Source of the DNA: Streptomyces sp. 71268
Lineage (GTDB): Bacteria > Actinomycetota > Actinomycetes > Streptomycetales > Streptomycetaceae
Reading direction: 5' to 3'
Length of the DNA stretch: 64,000 nucleotides
Assembly (NCBI RefSeq): GCF_029392895.1
Contig: NZ_CP114200.1
Span: forward strand, 1-64,000
Part shown: positions 53,427-62,174 of the stretch, in pieces
How the letters are laid out: every line of letters begins with the position of its first letter
Position numbering within the stretch: the stretch's first letter is position 1
The notes under the pieces: model-generated
The model's database searches: none
What the model was told of the DNA's origin: nothing
What the model saw: the letters and a program-made list of their open reading frames with translations, nothing else
Position numbers and translations under genes: made by a program

Positions 53427-55718
53427 ATGTTTCGACACCACCGCAGATTCAGGGGCAGAGCCGCGGCTCTGCTCACCGCACTCCTCCTGCCACTCGCCCT
53501 GTTGACGGGCCTGTCGAGCTCTGCCCAGGCGGCCGGAAAGCTGACCGCGACCTTCTCCATCCAGGACAACGGCTCCTGGTGGAAGGGTACTTACACGCTG
53601 CACAACAGCGGCTCAACCGACGTGACCGGCTGGCAGTTGGAGTTCGACCTGCCGGCGGGCACGACGACCAACGGACACTACTACGGCGACGCCACCGTCA
53701 CCGGCAACCACGTGTCGGTCAAGAACGCCCACTACAACGGCACCGTCAGGGCCGGCGGCACGAGCGACCCGTTCAGTTACTGGTTCATCGGCAACGGGCC
53801 GGCGAAGGCGCCGACGACGTGCACCATCAACGGCGACAAGTGCGACGGCACCCCGGACGTGCCGCCGACCACGCCCGGCACCCCCAAGGTCACCACCGCC
53901 ACGGCCCGCAGCATCTCGCTGAACTGGACCGCCGCCACGGCGGGTGACTACCCCGTGAAGTCCTACGAGGTGGTCAGCGACGGGGCCACGGTGGCCACGA
54001 CGGACACCACGTCCGCGACGATCACCGGGCTCACCCCGGCCACCACGTACCAGTTCGCGGTGCGGGCCAAGGACACGCGGGGCAACCTCAGCCCGCTCAG
54101 CGCGCCGGTCAGCGCCACCACCGTGGACCCGGCCACCGACCCGACCCCGCCGACGGCCCCGGGCGGGCTGCGCTCCACCGCCAAGACCGCCTCCACGGTC
54201 AGCCTGGCCTGGGAGAAGGCGACGGACAACGTCGGCGTCGCCGCGTACGACGTCTACCGGGACGGCACGCTGGCCAAGACCGTCGCCGCCGACACCACGA
54301 CGGCGGTGATCAGCGGCCTGTCCCCCGTCACCGAGTACACCTTCACCGTCAAGGCCCGCGACGCGGCGGAGAACTCCTCCCCCGCCTCCGGCGCCGTGAA
54401 GGTCACCACCGACGACCTGGCCGGCTCGGGCAAGCACCTGAACGTCGGCTACTTCGTCCAGTGGGGCATCTACGGGCGCCAGTACTTCGTCAAGAACCTG
54501 GACACCTCGGGCGCCGCCGCCAAGCTGGACGTCATCAACTACGCCTTCGAGAACCTCGACCCGAAGAACCTGACCTGCATGGCCGGGGTCACCAAGGGGA
54601 CCACCAGCAACCCGCAGGACCCGGACCAGGGCACCGGCGCCGGGGACGCGGACGCCGACTACGCCCGGCCCATGTCGGCCGCCCAGTCGGTGGACGGCGT
54701 TGCCGACGACGGCTGGGGCAAGCTGCGCGGCAACTTCAACCAGATCAAGAAGCTCAAGGCCAAGCATCCGCACCTCAAGGTCCTGGTTTCCCTTGGCGGT
54801 TGGACGTTCTCGAAGTTCTTCTCGGACGCGGCGGCCACCCCGGAGTCGCGGGAGAAGCTGGTCAAGTCCTGCATCGACGTGTGGATCAAGGGTGACCTGC
54901 CCGCCTACAACGGCGCGGGCGGCCCGGGCACGGGTGCCGGCGTCTTCGACGGCATCGACCTGGACTGGGAGTGGCCCGGCTCGCCCGACGGCCACCCGGG
55001 CAACCACTACAGCGCCAAGGACAAGGACAACCTGACGGCGCTGCTCGCCGAGTTCCGCAAGCAGCTCGACGCCACTGGCGGCGAGCGCAAGCTGCTGACC
55101 GCGTTCACGCCTGCCGACCCGGTCAAGGTCGAGCAGGGCTGGGACCTGTCGAAGATCTTCAACTACCTGGACTTCGCCAACATCCAGGGCTACGACTTCC
55201 ACGGCTCGGGCAGCGACAACTCCTGGGAGCCCAACCGCACCGGCCACCAGGGCAACCTCTACACCGACACCGACGACCCCTACCCGACGCACTTCAGCAT
55301 CGAGAGCGCCCTCAAGATCTACACCGATGCCGGGGTCAACCCACGCAAGCTCACTATCGGCTTCCCGTTCTACGGCCGTGGCTGGCAGGGCGTGGCCGAC
55401 GGCGGGAAGAAGGGTGAGTGGCAGTCGGCGAACGGCGCGGCGCCGGGGCAGTTCGCCGAGGAGGCCGGTATACGCGGCTACCAGAACATGTTGGCCAGCG
55501 TGCCCAACATGACCGTCTACCACGACGAACAGTCCATCTCCACCTATGGCTACACGGGGCCGGGCGGCCAGTGGTGGTCCTTCGACGACGCCTGGTCGAT
55601 CCAGAAGAAGACCGCCTGGATGAAGTCGAAGAACCTGCTGGGGGCCATGATCTGGGAGATGTCGGGTGACACTCCCAACGGCAGTCTCATGTCCGCCATC
55701 GACAAGGGACTGCAGTAG
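53427..55718 (+). CDS. Secreted chitinase, CBM2-FnIII-FnIII-GH18
   Basis: 763 residues. Signal peptide 1-36 (ending SSAQA). CBM2 carbohydrate-binding module about 37-137 (NGSWWKGTYTLHN, GWQLEF, and paired Cys). Two fibronectin-III domains about 146-235 and 243-330. GH18 catalytic domain about 340-760 with D508-G-I-D511-L-D513-W-E515, where E515 is the acid and D513 assists. It hydrolyses chitin outside the cell. AGGGAGAG ribosome binding site. Upstream lies a DasR-like operator, so expression should follow chitin breakdown products. Confidence 0.93.
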   Translation: MFRHHRRFRGRAAALLTALLLPLALLTGLSSSAQAAGKLTATFSIQDNGSWWKGTYTLHNSGSTDVTGWQLEFDLPAGTTTNGHYYGDATVTGNHVSVKNAHYNGTVRAGGTSDPFSYWFIGNGPAKAPTTCTINGDKCDGTPDVPPTTPGTPKVTTATARSISLNWTAATAGDYPVKSYEVVSDGATVATTDTTSATITGLTPATTYQFAVRAKDTRGNLSPLSAPVSATTVDPATDPTPPTAPGGLRSTAKTASTVSLAWEKATDNVGVAAYDVYRDGTLAKTVAADTTTAVISGLSPVTEYTFTVKARDAAENSSPASGAVKVTTDDLAGSGKHLNVGYFVQWGIYGRQYFVKNLDTSGAAAKLDVINYAFENLDPKNLTCMAGVTKGTTSNPQDPDQGTGAGDADADYARPMSAAQSVDGVADDGWGKLRGNFNQIKKLKAKHPHLKVLVSLGGWTFSKFFSDAAATPESREKLVKSCIDVWIKGDLPAYNGAGGPGTGAGVFDGIDLDWEWPGSPDGHPGNHYSAKDKDNLTALLAEFRKQLDATGGERKLLTAFTPADPVKVEQGWDLSKIFNYLDFANIQGYDFHGSGSDNSWEPNRTGHQGNLYTDTDDPYPTHFSIESALKIYTDAGVNPRKLTIGFPFYGRGWQGVADGGKKGEWQSANGAAPGQFAEEAGIRGYQNMLASVPNMTVYHDEQSISTYGYTGPGGQWWSFDDAWSIQKKTAWMKSKNLLGAMIWEMSGDTPNGSLMSAIDKGLQ

Positions 55719-55722
55719 CGAC

Positions 55723-55740
55723 GGCGGGCTCCGGCCCGCC
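55723..55740 (+). terminator. Chitinase terminator
   Basis: GGCGGGC/GCCCGCC stem with loop TCCG, directly after the chitinase stop. Confidence 0.6.
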
Positions 55741-55928
55741 GCACGCCTCCGAGGGCGAGCCCGCGTGCGCGCACCAGTAGCGCGCGGGACCGCCCTCGCG
55801 GGAGCGGGTGGGTCCCGCTCGGCAGGAGGCCGGCCCGGTCGCGCGCACGCGCGGCCGGGCCGGTTGGCGTCCGTCGCGCTCCGGCGCGTCCCGGGCCCCG
55901 GCCGACCGCACCGGAGCCGGGCCCGGGG

Positions 55929-56801
55929 TCAGGCCGGGCCGGGCGCGTGGTGGCGTGCGTAGTGGGCGGCGATCTCGTCGGTGGTCGTCAGCCAGACGCC
56001 CGGGTGGCGTGCGACGTACTCCAACGCCTGGGCCACGTACCTGTGGCGGAAGGGCTGGTTGGCCACGAAGGGGTGCAGGGCCAGCGACATCACTCGCCCG
56101 CTGGTCGCCGACTCGGCGTAGAGCTGGTCGAGCTGGTCCCTGACGATCCGCACGAACTCCGGGCCGCTCAGGCTCTTGCCGACGAACAGGGTGATGTCGT
56201 TGACCTCGATGGGATAGGGGACGCTCATCATCCCCGGCACGTTCAGCCAGTACGGCTGGTCGTCGTTGGCCCAGTCGAGGACGTAGTCCAGTCCCAGTTC
56301 GGCCAGCACGTACGGGGTGTGGAAGGTCTCGGTGAGCGCCGGGCCCAACCAGCCGCGTGGCCGGCGTCCCGTGGCCCGCTCGATGGTGTCGACGATCTCG
56401 CGCACGTAGGCCAGCTCCACGTCGGGCTCCATGTCGGCCTGGTAGCGGGAGTTGTCCTTGCCGTGCGCGACCCATGCCCAGTCCCGGGCCCGGCCGGCCT
56501 CGACGATCCGCGGATAGCGCGCGCAGACGTCGGAGTTCAGCATGACGCTGGCGCGCAGGCCGAGCTGGTCGAGGCAGTCCATCATGCGCCAGATGCCCAC
56601 CCGTGGCCCGTAGTCGCGCCAGCCGTGGTTGGGCGGGTCGGGAGACAGGCCCACGGTGTGGGGCACGATGCTGAGCCCGGAGCGGTCCACGGGATAGTGC
56701 TCGACGTTCAGGCCGACGTAGAAGGCGACGCGGGCGCCCGCCGGCCAGCGGATCGGCTCACGGTCGACGATGGGGCTGTAGTCGTAGGGCTCGTGGTCCA
56801 T
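55929..56801 (-). CDS. Polysaccharide-deacetylase (PuuE-like) family protein
   Basis: 290 residues from ATG 56801. The NodB-fold landmarks are EHYPVDRSGLS, HGWRDYGPRVG, ASVMLNSDVCARYP, WVAHGKDNS and LALHPFVANQP (C-terminal His), resembling the PuuE-type allantoinase/deacetylase group that acts on small amides rather than chitin. No signal peptide, so it is cytoplasmic. The adjacent methyltransferase is co-directional; substrate unknown. Confidence 0.75.
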   Translation of the reverse strand: MDHEPYDYSPIVDREPIRWPAGARVAFYVGLNVEHYPVDRSGLSIVPHTVGLSPDPPNHGWRDYGPRVGIWRMMDCLDQLGLRASVMLNSDVCARYPRIVEAGRARDWAWVAHGKDNSRYQADMEPDVELAYVREIVDTIERATGRRPRGWLGPALTETFHTPYVLAELGLDYVLDWANDDQPYWLNVPGMMSVPYPIEVNDITLFVGKSLSGPEFVRIVRDQLDQLYAESATSGRVMSLALHPFVANQPFRHRYVAQALEYVARHPGVWLTTTDEIAAHYARHHAPGPA

Positions 56802-56964
56802 CAGCGCTCGCCTCACCACGTGGTCGGGGCCGGTACGCCGTCCAGGGTAGAGACCGGCGGCCCGTGACGGCCCGGCGCTCCCGGCGGGGGCCGCGCGGCG
56901 AGATCGTGCCGGACGCGGGCCGGCCGTGTCGTGGCCGGCCGGCCCACTCGGTGGGCGGGTGGCC

Positions 56965-57879
56965 TCACGCCTCGGGGGTGCGCAGCACGAGCATGTGGTG
57001 CTCCAGGTAGGTACGACAGAAGCGACGGTAGGGGCCGATGAGCGCGTCCGTCTGGTCCATCAGTTCCTTGCCGTACCGCTCTTCGAGTTCCGTGCGCCGG
57101 TCCTGGTAGAGGAGGCACATCAACTCGCCGGCGAGCACGGAGTTCGGCGTCATGTCCTCCACCTTGAGGACCTCGTAACCCGCCTCCTCCACCTCGGTGA
57201 GCAGGGTGCTGAACGTCGTCGGGGGCGGGCTGGCCCACAGCCGGGTGAAGGCGGCCTCCTCGTCGGCCGGGGGCGTGCCGCGGCGGGTGAACTCGGTGAG
57301 CAGGAAGCGCCCGCCCGGGCGGATCACGCGCCGTGCCTCGCGCAGGCCGGCCGGTCGGTCGGAGAGGTGGGCGAAGCAGTCGATGGACCAGGCGGCGTCG
57401 AACGAGGCGTCGGCGTACGTCAGGTCCATGGCGTTGCCGCGTTCGAACGTGACCCGCTCACTCAGGTTCGCGGCGCTCGCCCGCTCTCTGCCCTGGGCCA
57501 GTTGTCGTTGGCTGACGGTGATTCCCGTGACGCGCGCGCCGGTGCGCTGGGCCAGGCGCACGGCCGGCCCGCCGGTGCCGCAGCCGATGTCGAGCAGGGC
57601 GGTGGCGCCGGCGGCATCGAGGGTGTCGATGTAGAAGTCCGTCTGCCGGTCCTGCGCGAGGTCGGCCAGGTCGACCAGCGAGGGCCGGCGGACGGGTGTG
57701 TCGTGCGGTACCAACATGCCCACGTGGACGGCGGCCCCGCCGAGCGTCATGGCGAGCATGTCGCCGAACTCGTCGTACATCGCGCCGACCTCGTCGGGGG
57801 TCGGCGCGGCGGGCTGGTCGGGGGTGGTGGTCGCGGGGGCGGTGGTGTCGGCGTCGGGTGCGGCGTCGTGGTCGGCCAT
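56965..57879 (-). CDS. SAM-dependent methyltransferase
   Basis: 304 residues from ATG 57879 (a TTG at 57900 is an alternative). Motif I LLDIGCGTGGPAVRLA (95-110), acidic loop NAMDLTYADASFDAAW and motif with IRPGGRFLLTEFTRRG are those of class-I small-molecule methyltransferases. The helical N-terminus with YDEFGDMLAMTLGG resembles natural-product O- or C-methyltransferases. It lies 163 bases upstream of the deacetylase-like gene, same direction. Confidence 0.8.
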   Translation of the reverse strand: MADHDAAPDADTTAPATTTPDQPAAPTPDEVGAMYDEFGDMLAMTLGGAAVHVGMLVPHDTPVRRPSLVDLADLAQDRQTDFYIDTLDAAGATALLDIGCGTGGPAVRLAQRTGARVTGITVSQRQLAQGRERASAANLSERVTFERGNAMDLTYADASFDAAWSIDCFAHLSDRPAGLREARRVIRPGGRFLLTEFTRRGTPPADEEAAFTRLWASPPPTTFSTLLTEVEEAGYEVLKVEDMTPNSVLAGELMCLLYQDRRTELEERYGKELMDQTDALIGPYRRFCRTYLEHHMLVLRTPEA

Positions 57880-58452
57880 GGCCGTCGTGAGTCCCTTCAA
57901 CGCGGGGATGCTGGTTGCGGTGGCGCGGCGTGCGGGCCCGGTGGCGGGCGGCGTACGGCGGGGGCGGTGGGCTCGGGGGCGGGCTCGAAGTCGCCGGGGC
58001 CCGGTGGACGCGCGGGGGCTGGCCCGGCTGGCGCTGCGTCGTACGGGGGCGTGCCGGGGTCTCCTGCCGTGCCGCCCCGGCCCGCCACGTCAGGGTGCCA
58101 CCCGGGCCGCTCGGTTGTCTGCGCCCCAGCCGCGCGCACGGGCGGTCGGACACGCGGACGGGGCCCGCCCCGCCGGCCCCGTGCCGAGTGCGCGGGGTGG
58201 CGCGGCGGTCGGGGGCGGCGCCCGCCACCAGCGGTCGAGCCGTCGAGCGCGGCCGGGTGGGGGCTCGGCGGCGCCGCTCGGACCGGCGGGCACGTGACCG
58301 GTTGCCCGGGTGTTGCATGCTCGGGTCCCACGTGTGCGCCGGGGTGCACGGATCGGCGCGCGCGGGCGCCGTATGCGCCCGTGCTCGCGCCGGGGGCGAC
58401 GGCTGGCGGCCGTGGCGTGGACCGGGGTCGTCGGGGCCCCGGTGGGTCGTGG
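57880..58452. other. No supported gene
   Basis: 573 bases of very GC-rich sequence. All frames are Arg/Gly/Pro-rich without motifs; likely intergenic. Confidence 0.45.
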
Positions 58453-59478
58453 TCAGGGCCGGCCCGCCGGGCTGACCTCCTCGCCGGCGGGCACCGGGCC
58501 CGGGGGCGTGCCGTCGCCGAAGGGCCGGCCGCCCAGCTCCTCGCGGTGGTGTGGCGTCAGCCAGTCGGCGAGGTCGGGCCCGAGCGCGACGACGCGGGTG
58601 GGGTTGATGCCGGTGTGCACCTGGTAGTAGTGGCGCTTGATGTGGTCGAAGTCGACCGTGTCGCCGAACCCGGGGGTCTGGAACAGGTCACGGGCGTAGG
58701 CCCACAGCACCGGGTCCTCGGCCAGCTTCCAACGGTTGCACTTGAAGTGGCCGTGGTAGACGACGTCGAACCGCACCAGCGTGGTGAACAGCCGGATGTC
58801 GGCCTCGGTGATGGTGTCGCCCATGAGGTAGCGGCGGTCGGCGAGCCGCTGTGACACCTGTTCCCAGCACTGGAAGAGCGCCCGGCAGGCGCGTTCGTAG
58901 TCGGCCTGCTCGGTGGCGAAGCCGGCCTTGTAGACGCCGTTGTTCAGGTCGCGGCCGATGGTGGCCATGAGCTGGTCCATCTCGGCGCGCAGCGCGGCGG
59001 GGTAGAGGTCGGGGGCGCCTGGGCGGTGCAGCGCCGTCCACTCGGTGGCCAGGTCGAGCGTGAGCTGCTGGTAGTCGTTGGTGACCAGTTGGCCGCTGGG
59101 CACGTCGACCAGCGCGGGCACGCTCACCCCGCCGGGGTACTCGCTGGCGCGGGCGTCGTACGCCTGGCTGAGGAAGCGGATGCCGAGCACCGGGTCGCGC
59201 CCGTCGGGGTCGAGCGTGAACCGCCAACTGCGGTCGTCCTGCAGGGGGTCGGGGATGCCCAGGGACAGGGCGTCTTCCAGGCCGAGCAGCCTGCGGGCGA
59301 TCACCGCCCGGCTGGCCCACGGGCAGGCGCGGCTGGCGATCAGCCGGTAGCGGCCGGCCTCGACGGGCCAGCCGTCGGCTCCGTCCGCGGTGACGCGGTC
59401 GGTGAAGTGGCTCGGCGAGCGCCGGAACGGCTTCCTGCCGTACGCGCTGTTGCCCTGCTCGTTCTCGTTCTCGCCCAT
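58453..59478 (-). CDS. Glutathionyl-hydroquinone-reductase-like (YqjG/ECM4) protein
   Basis: 341 residues. The thioredoxin-fold N-domain has RLIASRACPWASRAVIARRL with catalytic C52. The all-helical C-domain has NNGVYKAGFATEQADYE and RYLMGDTITEADIRLFTTLV. This is the Xi-class GST layout, which reduces glutathionyl-quinones. Actinomycetes use mycothiol, so the natural thiol may differ. Single gene. Confidence 0.85.
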   Translation of the reverse strand: MGENENEQGNSAYGRKPFRRSPSHFTDRVTADGADGWPVEAGRYRLIASRACPWASRAVIARRLLGLEDALSLGIPDPLQDDRSWRFTLDPDGRDPVLGIRFLSQAYDARASEYPGGVSVPALVDVPSGQLVTNDYQQLTLDLATEWTALHRPGAPDLYPAALRAEMDQLMATIGRDLNNGVYKAGFATEQADYERACRALFQCWEQVSQRLADRRYLMGDTITEADIRLFTTLVRFDVVYHGHFKCNRWKLAEDPVLWAYARDLFQTPGFGDTVDFDHIKRHYYQVHTGINPTRVVALGPDLADWLTPHHREELGGRPFGDGTPPGPVPAGEEVSPAGRP

Positions 59479-59806
59479 CTCGCCTCTCCTGGTCGCTCGC
59501 CCGCCGGGTGGGGCCGGACCCCGACGGGTGGCCGGCGTCGCGGCCGTGCGCCGCCACCTGACATCGACGCCCGCCCGGCGGCGTGCGGACCGACGGGTGA
59601 CCGCGCGCGGTCGCGGGGCGCGGCCCGGGTACCCGCGCCGGCGTCACCACACGCACCGGCCCCACCGGTCCGGTGCGACGCATCGCCATCCTGCGCCGCC
59701 ACCGACGCGTCCCGGCGCATTGACCGCACCGCCATCCGTGGCCCGTACCCGGACGGCCCGGCGCAGTCTGGCCGGCGCGGGCCCGGCCGGGTACGGACCC
59801 GTGCCG
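59479..59806. other. No supported gene
   Basis: Intergenic between the GST-like gene and the IclR gene; I see no coding frame or clear signal. Confidence 0.45.
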
Positions 59807-60595
59807 CTAGAGCTCGGCGCCGATGGCCTCGGCCGCCGTGTGGAGCAGGGGGGCCAGGTCGGCGGCGCGGGCGGCGCCGAGGCGGGTGCTGGGGGCGGAG
59901 ATCGTCACGGCGGCCACGCAGACGCCGTCCCGGTCCCGCACGCCCACCCCGATGCCGTGCACGTCGGTCACGCTCTCGTCGATGTTGAGCGCGTAGCCGC
60001 GCCCGCGACACGCGGCGAGGTCCCGCTCCAGCGCCGGCAGGTCGCGCACCGTCGTGGGGGTGAGCTGTTCCAGGCCCTGGGCGTAGGTCATGCGCACCGT
60101 CTCCCAGGGCAGCTCCGCCAACTGCGCCTTGCCGCCGGCGGTGGTGTACGCGGGCAGCCGGTCCCCCGTCCGGGGCGCGACCCGCAGCGGGTGCGGGCCC
60201 TCGACGCCGTCCAGGAACACCGCGTCGGGGCCGTCGAGTTGGAGCAGGTTGCTGGTCTCGGCCGCCGCGTCGCGCAGCCGCTCCAGGTGGGGGTGGGCGA
60301 TGCGGACGAGTTCGCGGGTGCCGATGCGTCTGCGCGACTCCACCGCGGCCCGGCCGTGGGCCAGGCCGAGGAGTGCGGGCCCGAGGCGGTACTGCCGACC
60401 GTCGGGAACCTGTTCCACGAAGCCGTGGCCGCGCAGCGTGGAGAGCAGTCGGTGGGCGGTCGAGCGTGCCACTCCGAGGTACTCGCTCACGTCCGTCACC
60501 CGGACGGTGTCCCGGCCTCCCAGGTAGACCAGCGTGCGCAGCGCGTTCGCGACAGAGCTCGCACCGTAGACGTCGTCATCCATTGAATTCGGCAT
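59807..60595 (-). CDS. IclR-family regulator
   Basis: 262 residues, ATG 60595. The winged HTH (about 12-75) has VTDVSEYLGVARSTAHRLL and LRGHGFVEQVPDGRQYRLG. The effector domain (about 90-255) has AYTTAGGKAQLAELPWE and GIGVGVRDRDGVCVAAVTIS, typical of IclR. It may regulate neighbouring catabolic genes; the target is not evident. Confidence 0.85.
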   Translation of the reverse strand: MPNSMDDDVYGASSVANALRTLVYLGGRDTVRVTDVSEYLGVARSTAHRLLSTLRGHGFVEQVPDGRQYRLGPALLGLAHGRAAVESRRRIGTRELVRIAHPHLERLRDAAAETSNLLQLDGPDAVFLDGVEGPHPLRVAPRTGDRLPAYTTAGGKAQLAELPWETVRMTYAQGLEQLTPTTVRDLPALERDLAACRGRGYALNIDESVTDVHGIGVGVRDRDGVCVAAVTISAPSTRLGAARAADLAPLLHTAAEAIGAEL

Positions 60596-60847
60596 AGCGG
60601 AAAGCTTAGGCGTCGATGTTCTGGAATGTAGAAGTACTGTTGTGTGTCGTGGTCCGGTCGCCCGGTCCGCCGGAGCGGACGGGGCGGCGCCAGGTGGCGT
60701 TCCCGTCCGCGCCGGCGGGGCCGGTGAGCTGGGGTCATCCGGGCTTCAGGGCCGGTGAGACGAGGCCCCGCCCGTACAATCTGGTCCCGAACGACCGGAG
60801 GGGCCGTCGGGCCGTCCGGGTCCGTACCGGCGACATTGGGAGCACTC

Positions 60848-61420
60848 TTGCCCGGCCAGCGGTCCATCACAGAAGCGGAGAAGCTCGCGGAGGCGAAGCT
60901 GGGTGGGATACCCATCCGGCGGGAGCAGATGGTGGCCGTGGCCAACATCCACCGGGCCGCCTCCACCGTGCGGCACCACCTGGAGAACTCCGTGCTGCGC
61001 AGCTCGGACCTGACGTGGACGGCGTTCGTCGTGCTGTGGGTGGTGTGGGTCGGGGGCGAGTCGGAGACCCGCCACGTCGCGGAGGAGGCCGGCATCTCGA
61101 AGGGGACGCTGACCGGCGTCGCCCGCACCCTGGAGTCCCGGGGGCTGTTGCGCCGCGCCGGCCACCCCACCGACGGCCGGCTCGTGCTGCTGTCCGTGAC
61201 GGAGCGGGGCGAGGAGTTCATGCGGCGCGTCTTCCCCGAGTTCAACGAGGAGGAGGTGTTCGTGACCTCGCAGTTGAGCGAGGCCGAGTGCCGCACGCTC
61301 GCGGACGGGTTGCGGCGCGTGGTCCTCCAGGTGGAACAGCACGGCGAGGAACGTCGCAGGACGCTGCTGAACGGTGCGGAGCCCGCGCCCCGGCGCAGCG
61401 GCCGGCGGCCCAAGGGCTGA
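60848..61420 (+). CDS. MarR-family regulator
   Basis: 190 residues from TTG 60848 (GGGAGC upstream); longer starts are possible but the extension is not protein-like. The winged HTH has RHVAEEAGISKGTLTGVART and LLRRAGHPTDGRLVLLSVTE. It converges on the amidotransferase gene; the two ends share one hairpin. It may sense a phenolic or polyamine-related ligand. Confidence 0.8.
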   Translation: MPGQRSITEAEKLAEAKLGGIPIRREQMVAVANIHRAASTVRHHLENSVLRSSDLTWTAFVVLWVVWVGGESETRHVAEEAGISKGTLTGVARTLESRGLLRRAGHPTDGRLVLLSVTERGEEFMRRVFPEFNEEEVFVTSQLSEAECRTLADGLRRVVLQVEQHGEERRRTLLNGAEPAPRRSGRRPKG

Positions 61421-61443
61421 GCCGGCCGTGCCCGGCTCAGCCC
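61414..61443. terminator. Shared hairpin within two convergent gene ends
   Basis: GGGCTGAGCCGG (61414-61425) pairs with CCGGCTCAGCCC (61432-61443). The stem contains the last codons and stop of both the MarR gene and the convergent amidotransferase gene, terminating both. Confidence 0.7.
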
Positions 61444-62174
61444 GGCGCGGACGCGGCGCGCACGAGGGCGTCGAACAGGCGTTGCTGGGCCGGGTCGCCG
61501 CGGGCGGTGTCCTCGGGGTGCCACTGCACGGCCAGGAACCAGCCGGCTCCCCCGGTCGCCTCGACGGCCTCGACCGTGCCGTCGGCGGCGCGCGCGGTGA
61601 CGGTCAGACCCTCGCCCAGCCGGTCAACGTGCTGGTGGTGGAAGCAGGAGGCGTCGACGGTGGTGGCCCCGGTGGCGAGCGCGACGGCGGACCCCGGGGT
61701 GAGGGAGACGGGGTGTCGCACGTGCCGGTGTTCACGGCCCGGCCCTCCCATGTCCTGGTGGAGGGTGCCGCCCAACGCCGTGTTGACGACCTGTAGGCCG
61801 CGGCAGACGGCCAGCAGGGGCAGCCCCAGCCTCCTTGCCTGGTGGGCGACTTCGAGGTCGAACGCGTCCTGTTCGTGGTCCACGTCGTACACCGCCTCGT
61901 GTGCCTCGTCGGCCCCGTAGCGGTGCGGTGCGAGGTCGCCGCCGCCGGGGAGCAGGACGCCGTCGAAGCGGGCGAGGCGGGTGGCGGTCTCGGCCGGATC
62001 GCAGACGCCGGCGGGGGCGTGCGGGTGGATGGTGGCGGGTTCGCCGCCCGCCCGCCAGACCGCCTCGACCAGCGCCCGGGCGTTGACCTCGGCGGCGTGG
62101 CGCAGCGCGGAGGTGGTGGCGGCGAAGCGGGCGGGGACGGCGATCAGGGGGCGGCGGTCGCGGGCGCGGGTCAC
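61437..62174 (-). CDS. Class-I glutamine amidotransferase, PuuD-like hydrolase
   Basis: 245 residues. GTG 62174 overlaps the upstream stop by four bases. Catalytic triad C124 (LLAVCRGLQ), H219 and E221 (VQWHPE), with the oxyanion strand VLLPGGGDLAP. This is the peptidase-C26 layout of gamma-glutamyl-GABA hydrolase, the last step of the glutamylated putrescine pathway. Coupling to an aldehyde dehydrogenase (PuuC-like) supports that role. Confidence 0.8.
   Translation of the reverse strand: MTRARDRRPLIAVPARFAATTSALRHAAEVNARALVEAVWRAGGEPATIHPHAPAGVCDPAETATRLARFDGVLLPGGGDLAPHRYGADEAHEAVYDVDHEQDAFDLEVAHQARRLGLPLLAVCRGLQVVNTALGGTLHQDMGGPGREHRHVRHPVSLTPGSAVALATGATTVDASCFHHQHVDRLGEGLTVTARAADGTVEAVEATGGAGWFLAVQWHPEDTARGDPAQQRLFDALVRAASAPG

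Noticed and set aside
53613..55523. 636-codon minus-strand frame over the chitinase
   Set aside because: Val/Gly/Arg-rich antisense frame; the plus strand has complete CBM2, FnIII and GH18 motifs.
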